Positions 1 to 11,029 of a stretch of 49,281 nt of DNA are shown here, piece after piece; position 1 is the stretch's first letter, and every line of letters starts with the position of its first letter. A program made the position numbers and the translations under genes. Origin of the DNA: Nemertoderma westbladi (Eukaryota; Xenacoelomorpha; Nemertodermatida; Nemertodermatidae); assembly GCA_032718475.1 (NCBI GenBank), contig JAUCBJ010001218.1:1-49281 (forward strand). The letters run 5' to 3'. The notes beneath the pieces were generated by a model, which was not told the DNA's origin, ran no database searches, and was given only the letters and a program-made list of their open reading frames with translations.

Positions 1-2214
1 AGAGACTGAATCAAAGGCCTTGAAGAAGTCAACAAAGATAACAGCCAGATGCCTGTCTTTCTTTTTTGATAATTCTTCAATTATCCTTCTAAGTGCCAAA
101 ATGGGCTCCATGGTCCCACGACCTTTACGGAACCCATTCTGATTTCCACGGAGCAGTCTCTCAATGGGATCCCTGATGCGATTTAATAGAATCCTATTGT
201 ATAGCTTTGCAGCAATCGAGATCAATGAGATTCCCCGAAAAGAACCATAGAGTGTTAGGTTGCCCTTCTTGGGAACTGGCACCAACTTATTTGTTTTCAT
301 TTCTTGTGGGACTCTTGTTGTACGGTACATGTCTACTATGATGGGATAGATGAGCTTTAAACACTCAGGTATTTTAAAGACCTCAGGGGGAACACCATCT
401 ACTCCACTGGCACGATTGGTCTTAATGCTCTTTGCAGCAGCCTTCACTTCTGCAAAGGAGATATCGCCAATGGGAATATCTGGGAGTACAGACTCAGACA
501 CCTTTACTTCTATAAAGTTATCAGGCAATACCCTGTCATTATTGAGGAGCTTTTCAAAGTGGGCTTTCCAACCATTGAGGCGATCGGCTGGTGATTCAGC
601 CTTAACCTTGGTGGTTGGTTGGCTTTTCCGCCCAGTAAGCAGATTGATCGATTTCCATGCCTGGGATGATTGCCTGCTGTCGTCAGCATCATTGATGGCA
701 TCAACCTGTTGGTTTATTAGCTCCTGTAGATTAACAGAGTACTGCCTGTTCAGGGACCTAGATGCAGCCTTAACTGCATTCTTGGCCGCTGTAGTCTGTT
801 TGAGTCGGGACTCTTTCTGCGCCTTATGAAGGTCATTTCGGCACTTTTGAATTTTGTTGTCAGTCCAGGGGGCCCTTTTCCTGTTTCGAGGGTATACAGG
901 AACTGTTTCTGCAGCTGCTAACTTAACTGCTTCTGTAAAGGCAGTATAGCCCTCACAGTGATCTGCCGCCTCAGAGGCAAGAGCCTCATACCTGTTGCTC
1001 AGCTGTAGTGTGAAGCTGGATCTCACACTTGGCTGTTGCAACAGAGAGGACCAGTCATGCCGCGGCAAGGCAGATTTCGTTGTTCTGCTAGCACGCAGAC
1101 TAAGTCTTACCTTGGCCACAATAAGGCGGTGATCACTGGAGAAGGGTCGAAGTGTAAATGCATTACAGTCTTGTATAGAGCTCCTGTATTTCCTACGAAA
1201 CAGAATATGGTCTATCTGGGACTTGTGACCACTGGGTCCACTATGAGTCCATAGCTTTCCAGTTCGCTTCTTGAACTGGGTTCCAGCCGAAAACAATCCA
1301 TTTCCAGAGATAAAATCCTGAAGATGGACAGAATTTCGGTTAACACTATTGCTATAGACCCAGGGCGATGTAGGTGATTGATGCAGACTTGCATTAAAGT
1401 CTCCCAGGAATGTTAAGAATGCATGCTGATCCACTCCATCAGTAGCTGCTTGTAGATTGTGGTAGAAATTTTCCACCTCCTCTACAGGGGCAACACTAGT
1501 TGGAGAGTAGCACACAATCAGAACCACCTTAGGAAACTTCTTAGCCAGTCTTCCAGAACATGAGAAGTGGCAACGGATGATGCGGTTAGAGATTTGGTCT
1601 ATTTTGTCCAATGCTGCATGTGCAGTTGGATTCATCAATAGACCAATTCCACCATTGCCGCTATCATCTGCTGACGCGAGGGCGAGTCGCCAACCGCCCC
1701 CCATGTCCTTAATCAGAACCTCATCAGTCTGTCCAGTCTGCATTCGGTGCTCTTGAACACCCACTGCGCTAAGAGAAAGCTTATCTGCCAAGGCAGTCAG
1801 CTCACCTTGTCGCATTGGGGACCCGAGTGTTAGGGTGTTTACTGAGGCTAGTCTAGTGACTTGCCTCAGATTCACCAATGGCTTTGTTGGTCGGGGTGGA
1901 ACATGAGAGTAGCCTCCAACTCCAGAATCCCTCTCCCCATCACAATCTGGCCTCCCTGGTGACCCAGGGTTTGGGCCAGAAAGGTCATCAGGAAAGGGAC
2001 TCAAAGAATTGTTGACTGCTCTCTCTCCAGTAGGGGGTGAGACAGGCAGCCGGTCAGGAGTTAACTGACGCCTGTGAGGCCGATTGTGTCCGGTAATTCC
2101 ACTGGCCTCTAGTGGCCGGACCTCCGCATTGCTAATGTAATCCATAGTGGGGGTTGGGGGGTGCTTTTTTGCCGAGTCAGCTCTCGGGGCAAATACCACA
2201 CCCTGGTTTGCCAT
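1..2214 (-). CDS. LINE ORF2, partial: APE-type endonuclease plus start of reverse transcriptase
   Basis: The reverse strand is open for 738 codons from an ATG at 2214 to the window edge, so the C-terminal half lies outside. The first in-frame stop upstream is at 2257-2259, which makes this ATG the first one; a second in-frame Met is at 2145. Residues 1-130 are a Pro/Ser-rich linker. An exonuclease-endonuclease-phosphatase domain follows with VGVQEHRM (about 152-158), LGDFNA (D near 272) and SSDHRLI (D361, H362), the metal-binding and catalytic signatures of APE endonucleases that nick target DNA. Reverse transcriptase begins near 560 with the VPVPKKGNL and GISLIS blocks. RT motif A (FVDFFKAFDS, D near 729) lies 10 residues before the edge. 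No frameshift or stop is seen, so the copy looks young. The clade (CR1, L2 or RTE-like) cannot be fixed from this half. Confidence 0.9.
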   Translation of the reverse strand, partial: MANQGVVFAPRADSAKKHPPTPTMDYISNAEVRPLEASGITGHNRPHRRQLTPDRLPVSPPTGERAVNNSLSPFPDDLSGPNPGSPGRPDCDGERDSGVGGYSHVPPRPTKPLVNLRQVTRLASVNTLTLGSPMRQGELTALADKLSLSAVGVQEHRMQTGQTDEVLIKDMGGGWRLALASADDSGNGGIGLLMNPTAHAALDKIDQISNRIIRCHFSCSGRLAKKFPKVVLIVCYSPTSVAPVEEVENFYHNLQAATDGVDQHAFLTFLGDFNASLHQSPTSPWVYSNSVNRNSVHLQDFISGNGLFSAGTQFKKRTGKLWTHSGPSGHKSQIDHILFRRKYRSSIQDCNAFTLRPFSSDHRLIVAKVRLSLRASRTTKSALPRHDWSSLLQQPSVRSSFTLQLSNRYEALASEAADHCEGYTAFTEAVKLAAAETVPVYPRNRKRAPWTDNKIQKCRNDLHKAQKESRLKQTTAAKNAVKAASRSLNRQYSVNLQELINQQVDAINDADDSRQSSQAWKSINLLTGRKSQPTTKVKAESPADRLNGWKAHFEKLLNNDRVLPDNFIEVKVSESVLPDIPIGDISFAEVKAAAKSIKTNRASGVDGVPPEVFKIPECLKLIYPIIVDMYRTTRVPQEMKTNKLVPVPKKGNLTLYGSFRGISLISIAAKLYNRILLNRIRDPIERLLRGNQNGFRKGRGTMEPILALRRIIEELSKKKDRHLAVIFVDFFKAFDSVS

Positions 2215-2740
2215 TCCACAGGGTGGGTGTCGCAATGGAGTCAGATATGAGGCCCATCACCCATATCTACTCTGGCGCACATGACCCACCATTGGCTGTT
2301 GCAGCTCATCTGCTGGGTCATGCCCTGTACCCTTGCTGCCAGGTGCAGGTCGCAGTGAAGTGCTCTCAGAGTGGACATGAGAACACTCTACTCCTGACCA
2401 GCCATTGGTAGATCACCATCTGCCTGGTCAGGCCATATACCCCTGCAGCCAAGTATATGGGTCCTTAATCCAGGACCAAGGGCGTCCTTATCCCAGAACG
2501 AAGGGGGTCCTAGTTACAGGACCAGATTTGCCCTAGTAAAAGGGGTCTATGCAGCTACAGGTGGCACCTCCTTTATGCTGCATGGAGGTGGCAAGTTTTC
2601 TTGATCAATGACCTAGAATACCTGACCTGACTTGTATTCGAAGGTCCTCACCTGACTTCCGGATCCATGATCCCAGGTAACAGAAGTCATCCACATGCTC
2701 AAGCATACCATCTTTTGAGCTTATGCTCATCCGATAGATC
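2215..2740 (-). mobile_element. 5' leader of the LINE
   Basis: This stretch is GC-richer than its surroundings, lies directly upstream of the LINE ATG on the same strand, and has no sustained ORF of its own. It contains imperfectly repeated segments (GGTCATGCCC/GGTCAGGCC and related CCTG-rich phrases). It ends where the unrelated 161-bp-repeat element begins, so I infer it is the LINE 5' UTR with the LINE inserted into that element. The exact 5' terminus is uncertain by tens of bases. Confidence 0.5.
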
Positions 2741-3685
2741 ATAGAAGACTCAATTCTTAGTGGTACATCATTTTTGGTGCACCAAAATTATGGCGTGGCA
2801 AGTAGGCTTACTTCAAATTTTCAAAATTGCGATATTCAGAAAATACCACAAGGTTTTCATTTCAACCTATTTTTAAAGGGTATCTGGACCGCTGAATCGA
2901 TTGAAAGTAATATTGAAGGTTCAAGTCTTAGTGGTACGACATTATTGGTACACCACAATTAGGGCGTGGTACTTTTCAAAATGTAAATAAGTGACACTTC
3001 CTAATTTTGGTGCACCAAAAATGCCGAACCACTAAGTCTTTAGGCTTCTATAATACTTTGAAATTGATTCAGCGGTCCAGAAAGCCTATAAATATGCGTT
3101 GAAATCTCAACTTTGGTTTATATTCCGAATCTCGCATTTTTCAATATTTTAAGTGCCACGCCGTAATTTTGGTGCTCCAGAAAGGTCGATCAACTTCAGG
3201 CTTCGATAATATTTTCAATCAATTCAGCGGTCCAGAAAACATATAAAAACGCGTTGAAATCAAAAGATGGGGGTATTTTTCAAATATTGTTTTTTTCATA
3301 ATTTGAAGTGCCATGCCTACTTCTTATGTGCGCGAAAAATAGCATCCAGTTCAATTTTCGGAAATGGAATATATTCACATTCGATTCAGCGTAGTGAAAA
3401 ACCTACTAATGCTAGCCAACAATGCCACACTATCAGTTTTTAGAATATCAAAAAAATTTATATATTTTGTCCTGGGACTACTTCTATTTTTCATGAAAAT
3501 TATTATACACAACCTTATGAAATTTTCATTTTTTTGGATTTGAAAATGTTCTTCGATAATTTTTTCATTTACAGCCCAAATTTCTTAGGGTTTTATTGGA
3601 TGATTACAAAAATACAGCGGTGGGCCGAATCGACCCCCCGCCAATGCTGCTAATGGTGTAAACACCCCAGTGTTAATAGGGTTAA
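2741..3685 (-). mobile_element. piggyBac-like non-autonomous element, truncated copy
   Basis: The right end is CCCCAGTGTTAATAGGG followed by TTAA (3682-3685). Read in reverse, this matches the left end of the complete element at 25954. The body holds imperfect ~161-bp repeats with the phrases GTGCCACGCC, TTTGGTGCACC, CACTAAGTCTT and CAATTCAGCGGTCCAG, shared with 26280-27240. The left end is missing, apparently where the LINE leader begins. No transposase ORF is present. The TTAA site is unoccupied in two paralogous host sequences (11203 and 28671), confirming the junction. Confidence 0.75.
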
Positions 3686-3880
3686 TACTTGCCGCCTTTG
3701 ATTGCCTTTATGATACTTTATTGATTGCATAAGCTCTTTTCCTTTCGCCAGTAAATCCAACAGGCTTCTGCGGCATAGAAGGGAAGTGTTACATCATAAA
3801 GTGTGGGTTGGATGTTTCGTTAAAGCCCGGTTTATACACTCAAAAAAATTTGTTGTTCTCCAAACTTCCAAAATTGGGTG
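3682..3880 (+). pseudogene. Decayed copy 1 of the FREP 5' region
   Basis: From TTAATACTTGCCGCCTTTG onward this matches 11203-11253 joined to 13822-14010, and the first part matches 28671-28712 upstream of the FREP gene. AGCTCTTTTCCTTTCGCCAG corresponds to the end of the FREP signal-peptide exon, but the splice donor GTAAG reads TAAAT. The promoter and start codon of the intact copy are absent. I infer a duplicated and deleted gene remnant. Confidence 0.6.
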
Positions 3881-4175
3881 GTTTGAATAAAAACAAGTAA
3901 ACACTTGTAAGTGAACACTTCTATGAAAAGTGAAGTAGAGAAGTGAAGAGTGAAGTGATGAGTGAACTCTTAAAATACCCTTGAATAAAGGAACACTTCA
4001 CTTTCACTTTTACTTCACGCTTCACTTCAGCCAATCATCGGCAATTATAAATGTATTGCTTCGTTAATTGGTTGGATTCGAACGGAAATTGTTGTTGCTA
4101 GGATCTTTTCACAACAATTCCCAAACTTATTAAAATTTCGGTCATTTTGATTAAAGATTTTAGAACAATTACAAT
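3881..4175. other. No gene seen; AGTGAAGTG-rich stretch
   Basis: Between about 3895 and 4030 there are several short repeats of AAGTGAAGTG and AACACTTCACTT in both orientations, able to form an imperfect hairpin. No ORF or RNA gene is recognisable. Confidence 0.5.
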
Positions 4176-4352
4176 GGAAGCAGGACAATTCGGTCCGGAC
4201 AATTCGGTCCCGGACAATTCGGTCCCATTAATTTTGTGTTTTGGGACCGAATTGTCCGGGACCGAATTGTCCGGGACCGAATTGTCCGGACCGAATTGTC
4301 TGGGACCGAATTGTCCGGACCGAATTGTCCGGGACCGAATTGTCCTACATCT
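4176..4352. mobile_element. GGACA-family foldback element A (177 bp)
   Basis: The left arm carries about three copies of a 15-16-bp unit, GGACAATTCGGTCCC. A 16-base spacer follows (4227-4242). The right arm carries about seven copies of the same unit inverted, ending at 4345. Outside each arm are 7 bases (GGAAGCA and TACATCT) and then a direct repeat AATTACAAT at 4167-4175 and 4353-4361, which I read as a 9-bp target duplication. A foldback with tandem-repeat arms and 9-bp duplications resembles Drosophila FB-type elements; that assignment is inference. Confidence 0.75.
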
Positions 4353-4484
4353 AATTACAATAAGGCAGTTTTTGACATTATTTTATTAATGTTTTAGAAC
4401 ATCACGCGGCCAAAAAATGTATTTAATTTTTATGCATGGTATAGCTAGTATTTTCAACACGTACAACACGTAACAAAACACCTA

Positions 4485-7287
4485 CAGTCCCAATCCCAAT
4501 AAACATTAACTTGGTCATTTTGGTGGCCAAAATTACCAAATTGGCCAAGTAAAAACTGCGGTATTCATGAAACGAACTGCTGAGGCATGTTGGCTTGTTA
4601 ATCACAGCCAGTGAATACAGGCTGACTGTAAGTAAAGCCCAGCATGTTGGCGCTGAGGTAGAGTTCTGAGGTAGAGTTCTCTATACCTTTAGGTAGAGAG
4701 AAAGGCTCCAGTGTAGTAATGGCTGGGCTCGCCACTGTAGTAAACATGCCTGTAAGAGTGCAGTGTGAGGCGCCCTAACTTATTATTTTCTACATATTTT
4801 TTACTAATCTAATAATTAACAAACCTATACCTGTCACTTAGGTTATAAGCAGTGAGCTAGCACTTGCAGCGTAATAATTAATTATTTACTTTAATTCTAT
4901 TCGATTGGTAATAAAAATAACGAGTTCATATATTTAATTTGTAAAAATTCTTTAACATATGAGAAAAGAACTTTACATAGATTTTTGTTGGTATTGTTCG
5001 TGTAAAGTTTCACAAACATCAACGGGATTAGAAACTATTTTGCCGTTAATAACAAAAGGACCAACATTTTACTTTATCCTTACGTTTCGTGTTAGCAAAG
5101 GAAAAAAATAATTTCGGATTTACTTTGATCTTATTCACGGCATTAATTTCGTTCCTTTTTAATTCATGCTGGCGAGATAGATCGACTCGACTCGAGTTTA
5201 GTCAAATCGGATTTAATTTGGCTATTTTCACTTTTGACGTTGAATTTATTATTCTTTTCAACAACTTTGTTCGTTTTTAAAATAATGACCGTCTGTCTAA
5301 GGGAATTTTTGCTAAGGGAATTGAGGCGGGATATTAATTCGCCAAGGCGAGTTTTGCGTCCAGTTCCCCCCCCCCCCCCCCCCCCCTGTCTCGATAAATA
5401 ATAATTACATAATCATAAATTCACCCAAATATGCCGACTCCGTTAGCACAAAGCCAGAGCCTGCTGATATTATAATGTTTTCAGTTACTATCGCCCTCGA
5501 ATTCAGACCCAGCTACTAGAAATAGGCCGCGCCGTCTAATCTGAATTTCATCAGTATACCGAACTCGTTCGAGACTGAGTGTCGCTATTTAATAGCTACC
5601 TCTCGCTCTGTCACAGACCCAGCTTCTAACTATAAAACTATAATTAGGACGCCTTCATACAGAACACGTTGCCATTTCATAATGACTCTAAACTGAAGCT
5701 ACACAAAGGAAAAGGTGAGAAGTGATTATCTAATAATAACACACACAATCCGATTATTATACATACTCCTCCTTTTAACAAAGCCGCATTCAACTAACTC
5801 CATTATTACGGATCTAGGACACTTCCCCCCCGGACACTTCCCCCCCGGACACTTCCCCCCCGCCCAAGTAGGACACTTCCCCCCCGGACACTTGCCCCCC
5901 GGACACTTCCCCCCCAGTTAAAGTGTTAAAATTAATCTGGGTGCATCAAAGCAATAAACAAAAGTTAAAGATGGTTACAGGACAAGTTGTATCTAGACAA
6001 GTTTTTTCAAAATTATAAAAGAAACATTTTTATAGTCAAATTTTGTTTGTTTTTCTTTTAATTCCTTTAATTCTTTTAATTTCTTTTAATTGGGGGCTGC
6101 CGCCCCCAAACCCCCGCTTCTTTTCTTGGGGGTTATCGCCCCCAGACCCCGGCATTTCCCTGAGTGCCCGTGATGAAAGACTTAAGACCACTTGGAAATA
6201 ATTAATTCATGTTTGTATCATCAGATAATAAATTGACTAAGCCTAAAGTAGGAGCTGTATTGAATGTTAACCAATTTAATATATAAATTACTACAATATT
6301 ATATAATTCAACAAAATCCTATTAAAAATATTTCAAGTAACCAGGAAATTTAATATGTAGTGTGTATAATATCTATATAGTATGTATAGTAGTAATATGT
6401 ATATCAATATGTAATGCTGAACACAGAATACAGGTCGACGCATGTCGATTTTACCCTGGAGAGGTATAATTTTGATTGCAACAATAATATTCATCCCCAT
6501 CTGCTACAATTTGAAGAAGACTATTACATAATAATACCTATATTTAAAACAATTAATTATTATAATTCTATAGTTAATAAAAGCAGTATATCATCATTCC
6601 GGGGATGGAATTTATAGGTCATCTAATATAATTAATTGTTTAAAGATTAGCAAACAATACGATGTAATTGCATTGATAAAACCCATAAATAAAACTTAGA
6701 TATAAAATGTAAAATCAGGATGCAAAAGATCACTTTCTGAGCTACGAAAGGAAAATTGGATACAACTTATCTGGATACAAACGGTCCGTTTACCTTACAA
6801 AATGAAAAATACGAATGTGCGAAGTTAAGATCAGTCGGGGGGGAAGTGTCCGCGGGGGGGAAGTGTCCGCGGGGGGGAAGTGTCTGGGGGGGAAGTGTCC
6901 GGGGGGGAAGTGTCCTACTTGAGCGGGGGGGAACTGTCCGGGGGGGAAGTGTCCGGGGGGGAAGTGTCCGAACACCCATTATTACGTATTAGCCTGTGCT
7001 GTATCAATGCCTCAGTGGGTGGTCTTTACTACAACTGAAAGGCCCGACTCAGTTTCAGGTAAGTTAACAATCTGTCAATAATAAAAATGAAAGCGCGCCG
7101 ACATTTAGTCAGAGCAACCAAAAATGGATGTCCAAGGAGACGGGCTGTCTGGACTTGACTGAGTCGAGTTAAATCGCTTCGCCAAAACGACCAAGTAGCC
7201 CATAGGAATACACTACATTTTTTTTGGCGATTTTGGTCATTTTGGCCGCCAAAACGACCAAGTTAATGTTTATTGGGATTGGGACTG
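4485..7287. mobile_element. Tc1/mariner-like non-autonomous element with TA flanks
   Basis: The left end reads TA then CAGTCCCAATCCCAATAAAC, continuing with ATTAACTTGGTC. The right end is its inverse, closing GGGATTGGGACTG then TA (7288-7289). Inverted similarity extends about 60-80 bases (GGTCATTTTGGNGGCCAAAA). CAGT termini and a TA duplication fit the Tc1/mariner superfamily. No transposase ORF is visible. The element carries a 21-base C run (5366-5386) and a nested GGACA foldback at 5810-6976. Confidence 0.6.
5810..6976. mobile_element. GGACA-family foldback element B
   Basis: The left array (5817-5915) repeats GGACACTTCCCCCCC and is interrupted once by GCCCAAGTA. The right array (6837-6969) is the inverted equivalent, interrupted by TACTTGAGC, so the two arms are homologous end to end. 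About 920 bp of AT-rich DNA without a convincing ORF separates them. CATTATTAC at 5801-5809 is repeated at 6977-6985, giving a 9-bp target duplication with the same 7-base offset from the arms as element A. It lies inside the mariner-like element. Confidence 0.75.
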
Positions 7288-7388
7288 TACAGTAGATTGG
7301 GGAAAATCAATATTTCAACGGTATCCAGTATTTTAAAAAGCTATTTTAGCTATTATGAAAGAAATGATTTTTATTTTTCAATGTTATT

Positions 7389-8120
7389 TTAAGGGGGGTG
7401 TACACCATTTTCGGACAACTCTTCGATTTATCACTCTCAGCGTTTCAAATTTTTTTTGTTTTTGGCTTAATTTGGAATATAAGTGCCTAAGATGCCATTC
7501 TACATGACAGGTTAGAAAAAAATTTTTTATCGCTATTTAATATTAGTTAATACTAGTTAACAATAAAAAAAACTTGATTGCGCTTAAAACCCTAAGGCTT
7601 TTACAGTTTTGAATCTAATCACATGAAAGTTTTTTTATATGATAGATCAAAGATGGGGCAACATAACTATCAGGCGAAATTTTGTGAAAATAAATTTGCA
7701 CCGCTAGGTGGCGCTGCAAATTTAGGCTAAATTTTTAGGTTTGTTATAAATAGTATTAAATTTTATTAACAAATAATTTCGAAAAGTTGTCTGATAATTT
7801 TATGCAAGGTGGCTATCTAGACACCCACAGGAAGTTTCAGACTAATTGCTCAAAAATTATAGAAGTAGTAGGGTTTTGAAGTTGACAATTTCATAAAGAA
7901 AATATTTTGAGATAATCGACATTTCCTTATACATACTAATAGTAATTTCAATAGGAATCCCTAAATGGGAATTGTTATAACTTGAAAACTAAAAGAGCTA
8001 TTAAATAGCGGTTTTCAGATTTGGAAACACCATTCAATGGTGCATTATAATAGACCGTAAAAAAATTCAACACATTTTTGACCAAAATGGTGTACCCCCC
8101 CCCCCCCCCCCCCCCCTTAA
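7389..8120. mobile_element. TTAA-flanked non-autonomous element
   Basis: The left end is TTAA followed by GGGGGGTGTACACCATTTT. The right end is the inverse, AAAATGGTGTAC plus a run of 22 C (8095-8116), then TTAA. TTAA duplications occur in piggyBac and Kolobok elements. The short inverted ends and 732-bp length without an ORF indicate a MITE. Its termini differ from those of the piggyBac-like element at 25954, so it is a separate family. Confidence 0.55.
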
Positions 8121-8143
8121 TTATTAAAAATTGTCTGAGAATT

Positions 8144-8645
8144 GTGGGGCGAGCCACGAAGTTGGCGGAGCCTTAGCGAATTGACACTGTTAGGGGGTGG
8201 GTCAATTTATGCAAATAGTTGTCGTCGTCGTCGTCGTCGTTGTCGTCGTCGTCGTTGTCGTCGTCGTCGTCGTTACGATTTTGACATGCTAATAACTTTG
8301 TCGGATTTAAAGCTGCCAAGTTGAAAATTTGTAGGTATCAATATGAGCAAAAGTTGAGATTTTTGAGAGACTTTCAGACACCATCAGTGCAATGGTCTCC
8401 CGCTAGAGGGCCACATGTCTAAACATTAAATGCCCTCCCATTTCTTTGCTTTTAATCCGTTTAAGCTGAAACTTGGCAGATATGTATTAGACCATTAGCT
8501 GTGACTTTCAAAGGAGGCGAATTCATCTGCAGTTCTCCAGTCTGCCGCTAGAGGGCCAACGTGACTATTTGCATAAATTGACCTACCCCCTAACAGTGTC
8601 AATTCGCTAAGGCTCTGCCAACTTCGTGCTGCGCGAAGTCCCCAC
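8144..8645. mobile_element. Foldback element containing a TCG array
   Basis: 8144-8216 and 8568-8645 are inverted copies over about 70 bases, recognisable by AACTTCGTG, TTAGCGAATTGACACTGTTA and ATTTATGCAAATAG. Between them lie a TCG trinucleotide run and two phrases containing CCGCTAGAGGGCCA. No clear target duplication is seen. The inverted structure suggests a small foldback or MITE. Confidence 0.5.
8219..8272. repeat. TCG/TTG trinucleotide microsatellite
   Basis: About 17 repeats of GTC, with occasional GTT interruptions, lie inside the foldback element. Confidence 0.9.
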
Positions 8646-9305
8646 TTCGTGTCTGTAAGGCATTGATGCTACGCCTTGTTTTTAACCCCTTTTTATCCTA
8701 TGAAAATGGTTTTATCATGAGGTTTTTTGTTATAGAATAAATATTTGACCTTCTGACTGTAAATACTGTAGCTAACAATTTTGTGTCTGAGCTAGTAGCC
8801 TACATGTTATTAGATTGTAATAAAATTAAAATTATACTTTTCTCATCAATTAAATTTCTCTGAAATAATTTATGAAACATAGCTAGTAATTTGTATTTGA
8901 TAATCAGGATAGCTATTAATTATTTGCTACTATAGCTAGTTTTTTTTATAATATAATTAATTAAACCAAAAATATTGGTACAGTAAAAACAAGGTACAAA
9001 ATTTCACATATGCATAATGGTATTACGAAGATATTACGCACGATTAATTAAGATTGCTGTAATAATATAAACTTTTAGAGTTCGCTCTACACGATATGAG
9101 ATGGTACTGCGTCGCAGGCTCGCCACAGAGTCTACAACAGCAACTACTAGAGGCTTCGTGAAAACGCCTTGTCGAGCAAATATGGTGCATTGCTAAACGT
9201 GAGAGAATTTGTCGAGACTTTTGGTTCGAGTTCGCCCAACTTCGATCAGAGTGCAGTCCTAAAGACCAAAATTCACTTTGGATGTCATCGAGTTTTTCAT
9301 TAATA
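8646..9305. other. No gene seen
   Basis: AT-rich sequence with short repeats of TAGCTAGT (about 8880-8940) and no sustained ORF or RNA gene on either strand. Confidence 0.5.
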
Positions 9306-9905
9306 TTACTGTGAGATATTAAACTCTGTTGTGAGTGGAAGATTTAACTTGTCCACCAACTCCAGTGTCAACGGATGTTCCTGAGCCAATGCGTAGACTA
9401 GGCGAATTTCACTAAATTTTGAAATTGATAGAGTCTTCTTCAGATAGACTGTTTTAATTTTATCTAAAGTTTCCATATCACTGGATTTCAGATATTTTGA
9501 CTAGTTTTCCATTTAAGTAAAATTTATCGTTTAGGCACAACTTCCCACCTCGTCGAAACTTAATAATAGCAGTTTTATCCAAATTAACTTCAAGACCTTT
9601 TGCTTGTGTCCAATCCCAAAGGGCGTCTAATGCGGCTTGAATTTCTTCTCTAGTATGGGCGTAAAATAAAAGGTCATCAGCAAACAGCAATATTACAACT
9701 TCGCCTATTTTCCGTACTGCTTCTCTAACAAAACCAAAAATATCAGAAATGATAATCACAAACAAAAAGGACTGAGACATTCACCCTGTGCCAATCCCCG
9801 TATCTGTGCTATAATCTTAGATAACCGCAGTCCATCATAAATTCTAATAAAATTTGTTGACAAAATGGCTTTAATTATTCTGTAGAGGCTTCCTTTAGTT
9901 TTTTT
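9306..9905 (-). pseudogene. LINE reverse-transcriptase fragment, frameshifted
   Basis: The reverse strand encodes an RT palm. It opens with RGLAQGECLSP (RT motif B region), continues as the ISDIFGFVREA segment, then LLFADDLLFYAH, the FADD catalytic motif C, and GLEVNLDKT. The frame changes near 9768, where a T appears to be missing from a T run, and again near 9490, after which YLKSSDMETLDKIK and the terminal segment read to a stop at 9306-9308. Upstream (above 9905) the coding signal is lost in a T-rich tract. The QGECLSP style differs from the LINE at 1-2214, so this is probably another family. It is not functional. Confidence 0.8.
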
Positions 9906-10044
9906 TTTACAAAATATACAGTAGAGATAGCTGTCAAAATACAGTTTGCGGCCTACTATTCAGAAATGTAAATTATATACTTTTTTTTATTTTAACAATT
10001 TTATTTAATACGGTTATAACGATGACGAGACGATAGAGACATGA

Positions 10045-10944
10045 TGCCGCGCCCGGGGTAGGGACGTGACACATCACCCCGTACCCGTGTAGAAGCGTGA
10101 CCCCGCGCCCGGGTAGAGACGTGACACATCACCCCGTGCCCGTGTAGAAGCGTGACCCCGCGCCCGGGTAGAGACGTGACACATCACCCCATGCCCGTGT
10201 AGAAACGTGACCCCGCGCCCGGGTAGAGACGTGACACATCACCCGGTGCCTGTGTAGAAGCGTGACCCCGCGCCCGTGTAGAAGCGTGACCCAGCGCCCA
10301 GGTACAGACGTGACACATCACCCCGTGCCCGTGTAGAAGCGTGACGCAGCGCCCAGGTAGAGATGTGACCCCGCGCCCGGGTAGAGACGTGACACATCAC
10401 CCCGTGCCCGTGTAGAAGCGTGACCCCGCGCCCGTGTAGAAGCGTGACCCTGCGCCCGTGTAGAGACGTGACCCAGAGCCCGGGTAGAGACGTGACATAT
10501 CACCACGTGCCCATGTAGAGACGTGACCCCGCGCCCGTGTAGAAGCGTGACCCTGCGCCCCTGTAGAGACATGACTCCGCGCCCGGGTAGAGACATGACA
10601 CATCACCCCGTGTAGAAGCGTGACCCCGCGCCCGTGTAGAGACGTGACCCCGCGAGCGGGTAGAGACGTGACACATCACCCCGTGCCCGTGTAGAGACGT
10701 GACACATCACCCCGTGCCCGTGTAGAAGCGCGACCCCGCGCCCGTGTAGAAGCGTGACCCCGCGCCCGTGTAGAGAGGTGACCCCGCACCCGGGTAGAGA
10801 CGTGACACATCACCCCGAGCCCGTCTAGAAGCGTGACCCTGCGCCCGTGTAGAAGCGTGACCCCACGCCCATGTAGAGACGTAACCCCGCGCTCGGGTAG
10901 AGACGTGACACATCACCCCGTGTAGAAGCGTGACCCCGCGCCCG
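10045..10944. repeat. GC-rich minisatellite, ~24-bp and ~31-bp units
   Basis: The array interleaves two related units: one of about 24 bp (core GTGTAGAAGCGTGACCCCGC) and one of about 31 bp (core GGGTAGAGACGTGACACATC). They share GTAGA.(A/G)CGTGAC. It contrasts sharply with AT-rich flanks. Reverse-strand ORFs of up to 98 codons across it are by-products of the repeat. Confidence 0.9.
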
Positions 10945-11029
10945 GATTTGGAGTGTTGTAATTTAGTAACCTTTAATTTTATTATTCTTTTTTCACTGTT
11001 CAAGTAAATTACATTGATGTAAAAATTAG

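Noticed and set aside
2154-2411. 85-codon forward ORF opposite the LINE start
   Set aside because: Antisense to the LINE ATG and leader, with no independent support.
10318-11003. Reverse ORFs with HVSTRA-type repeats
   Set aside because: By-products of the GC-rich minisatellite.
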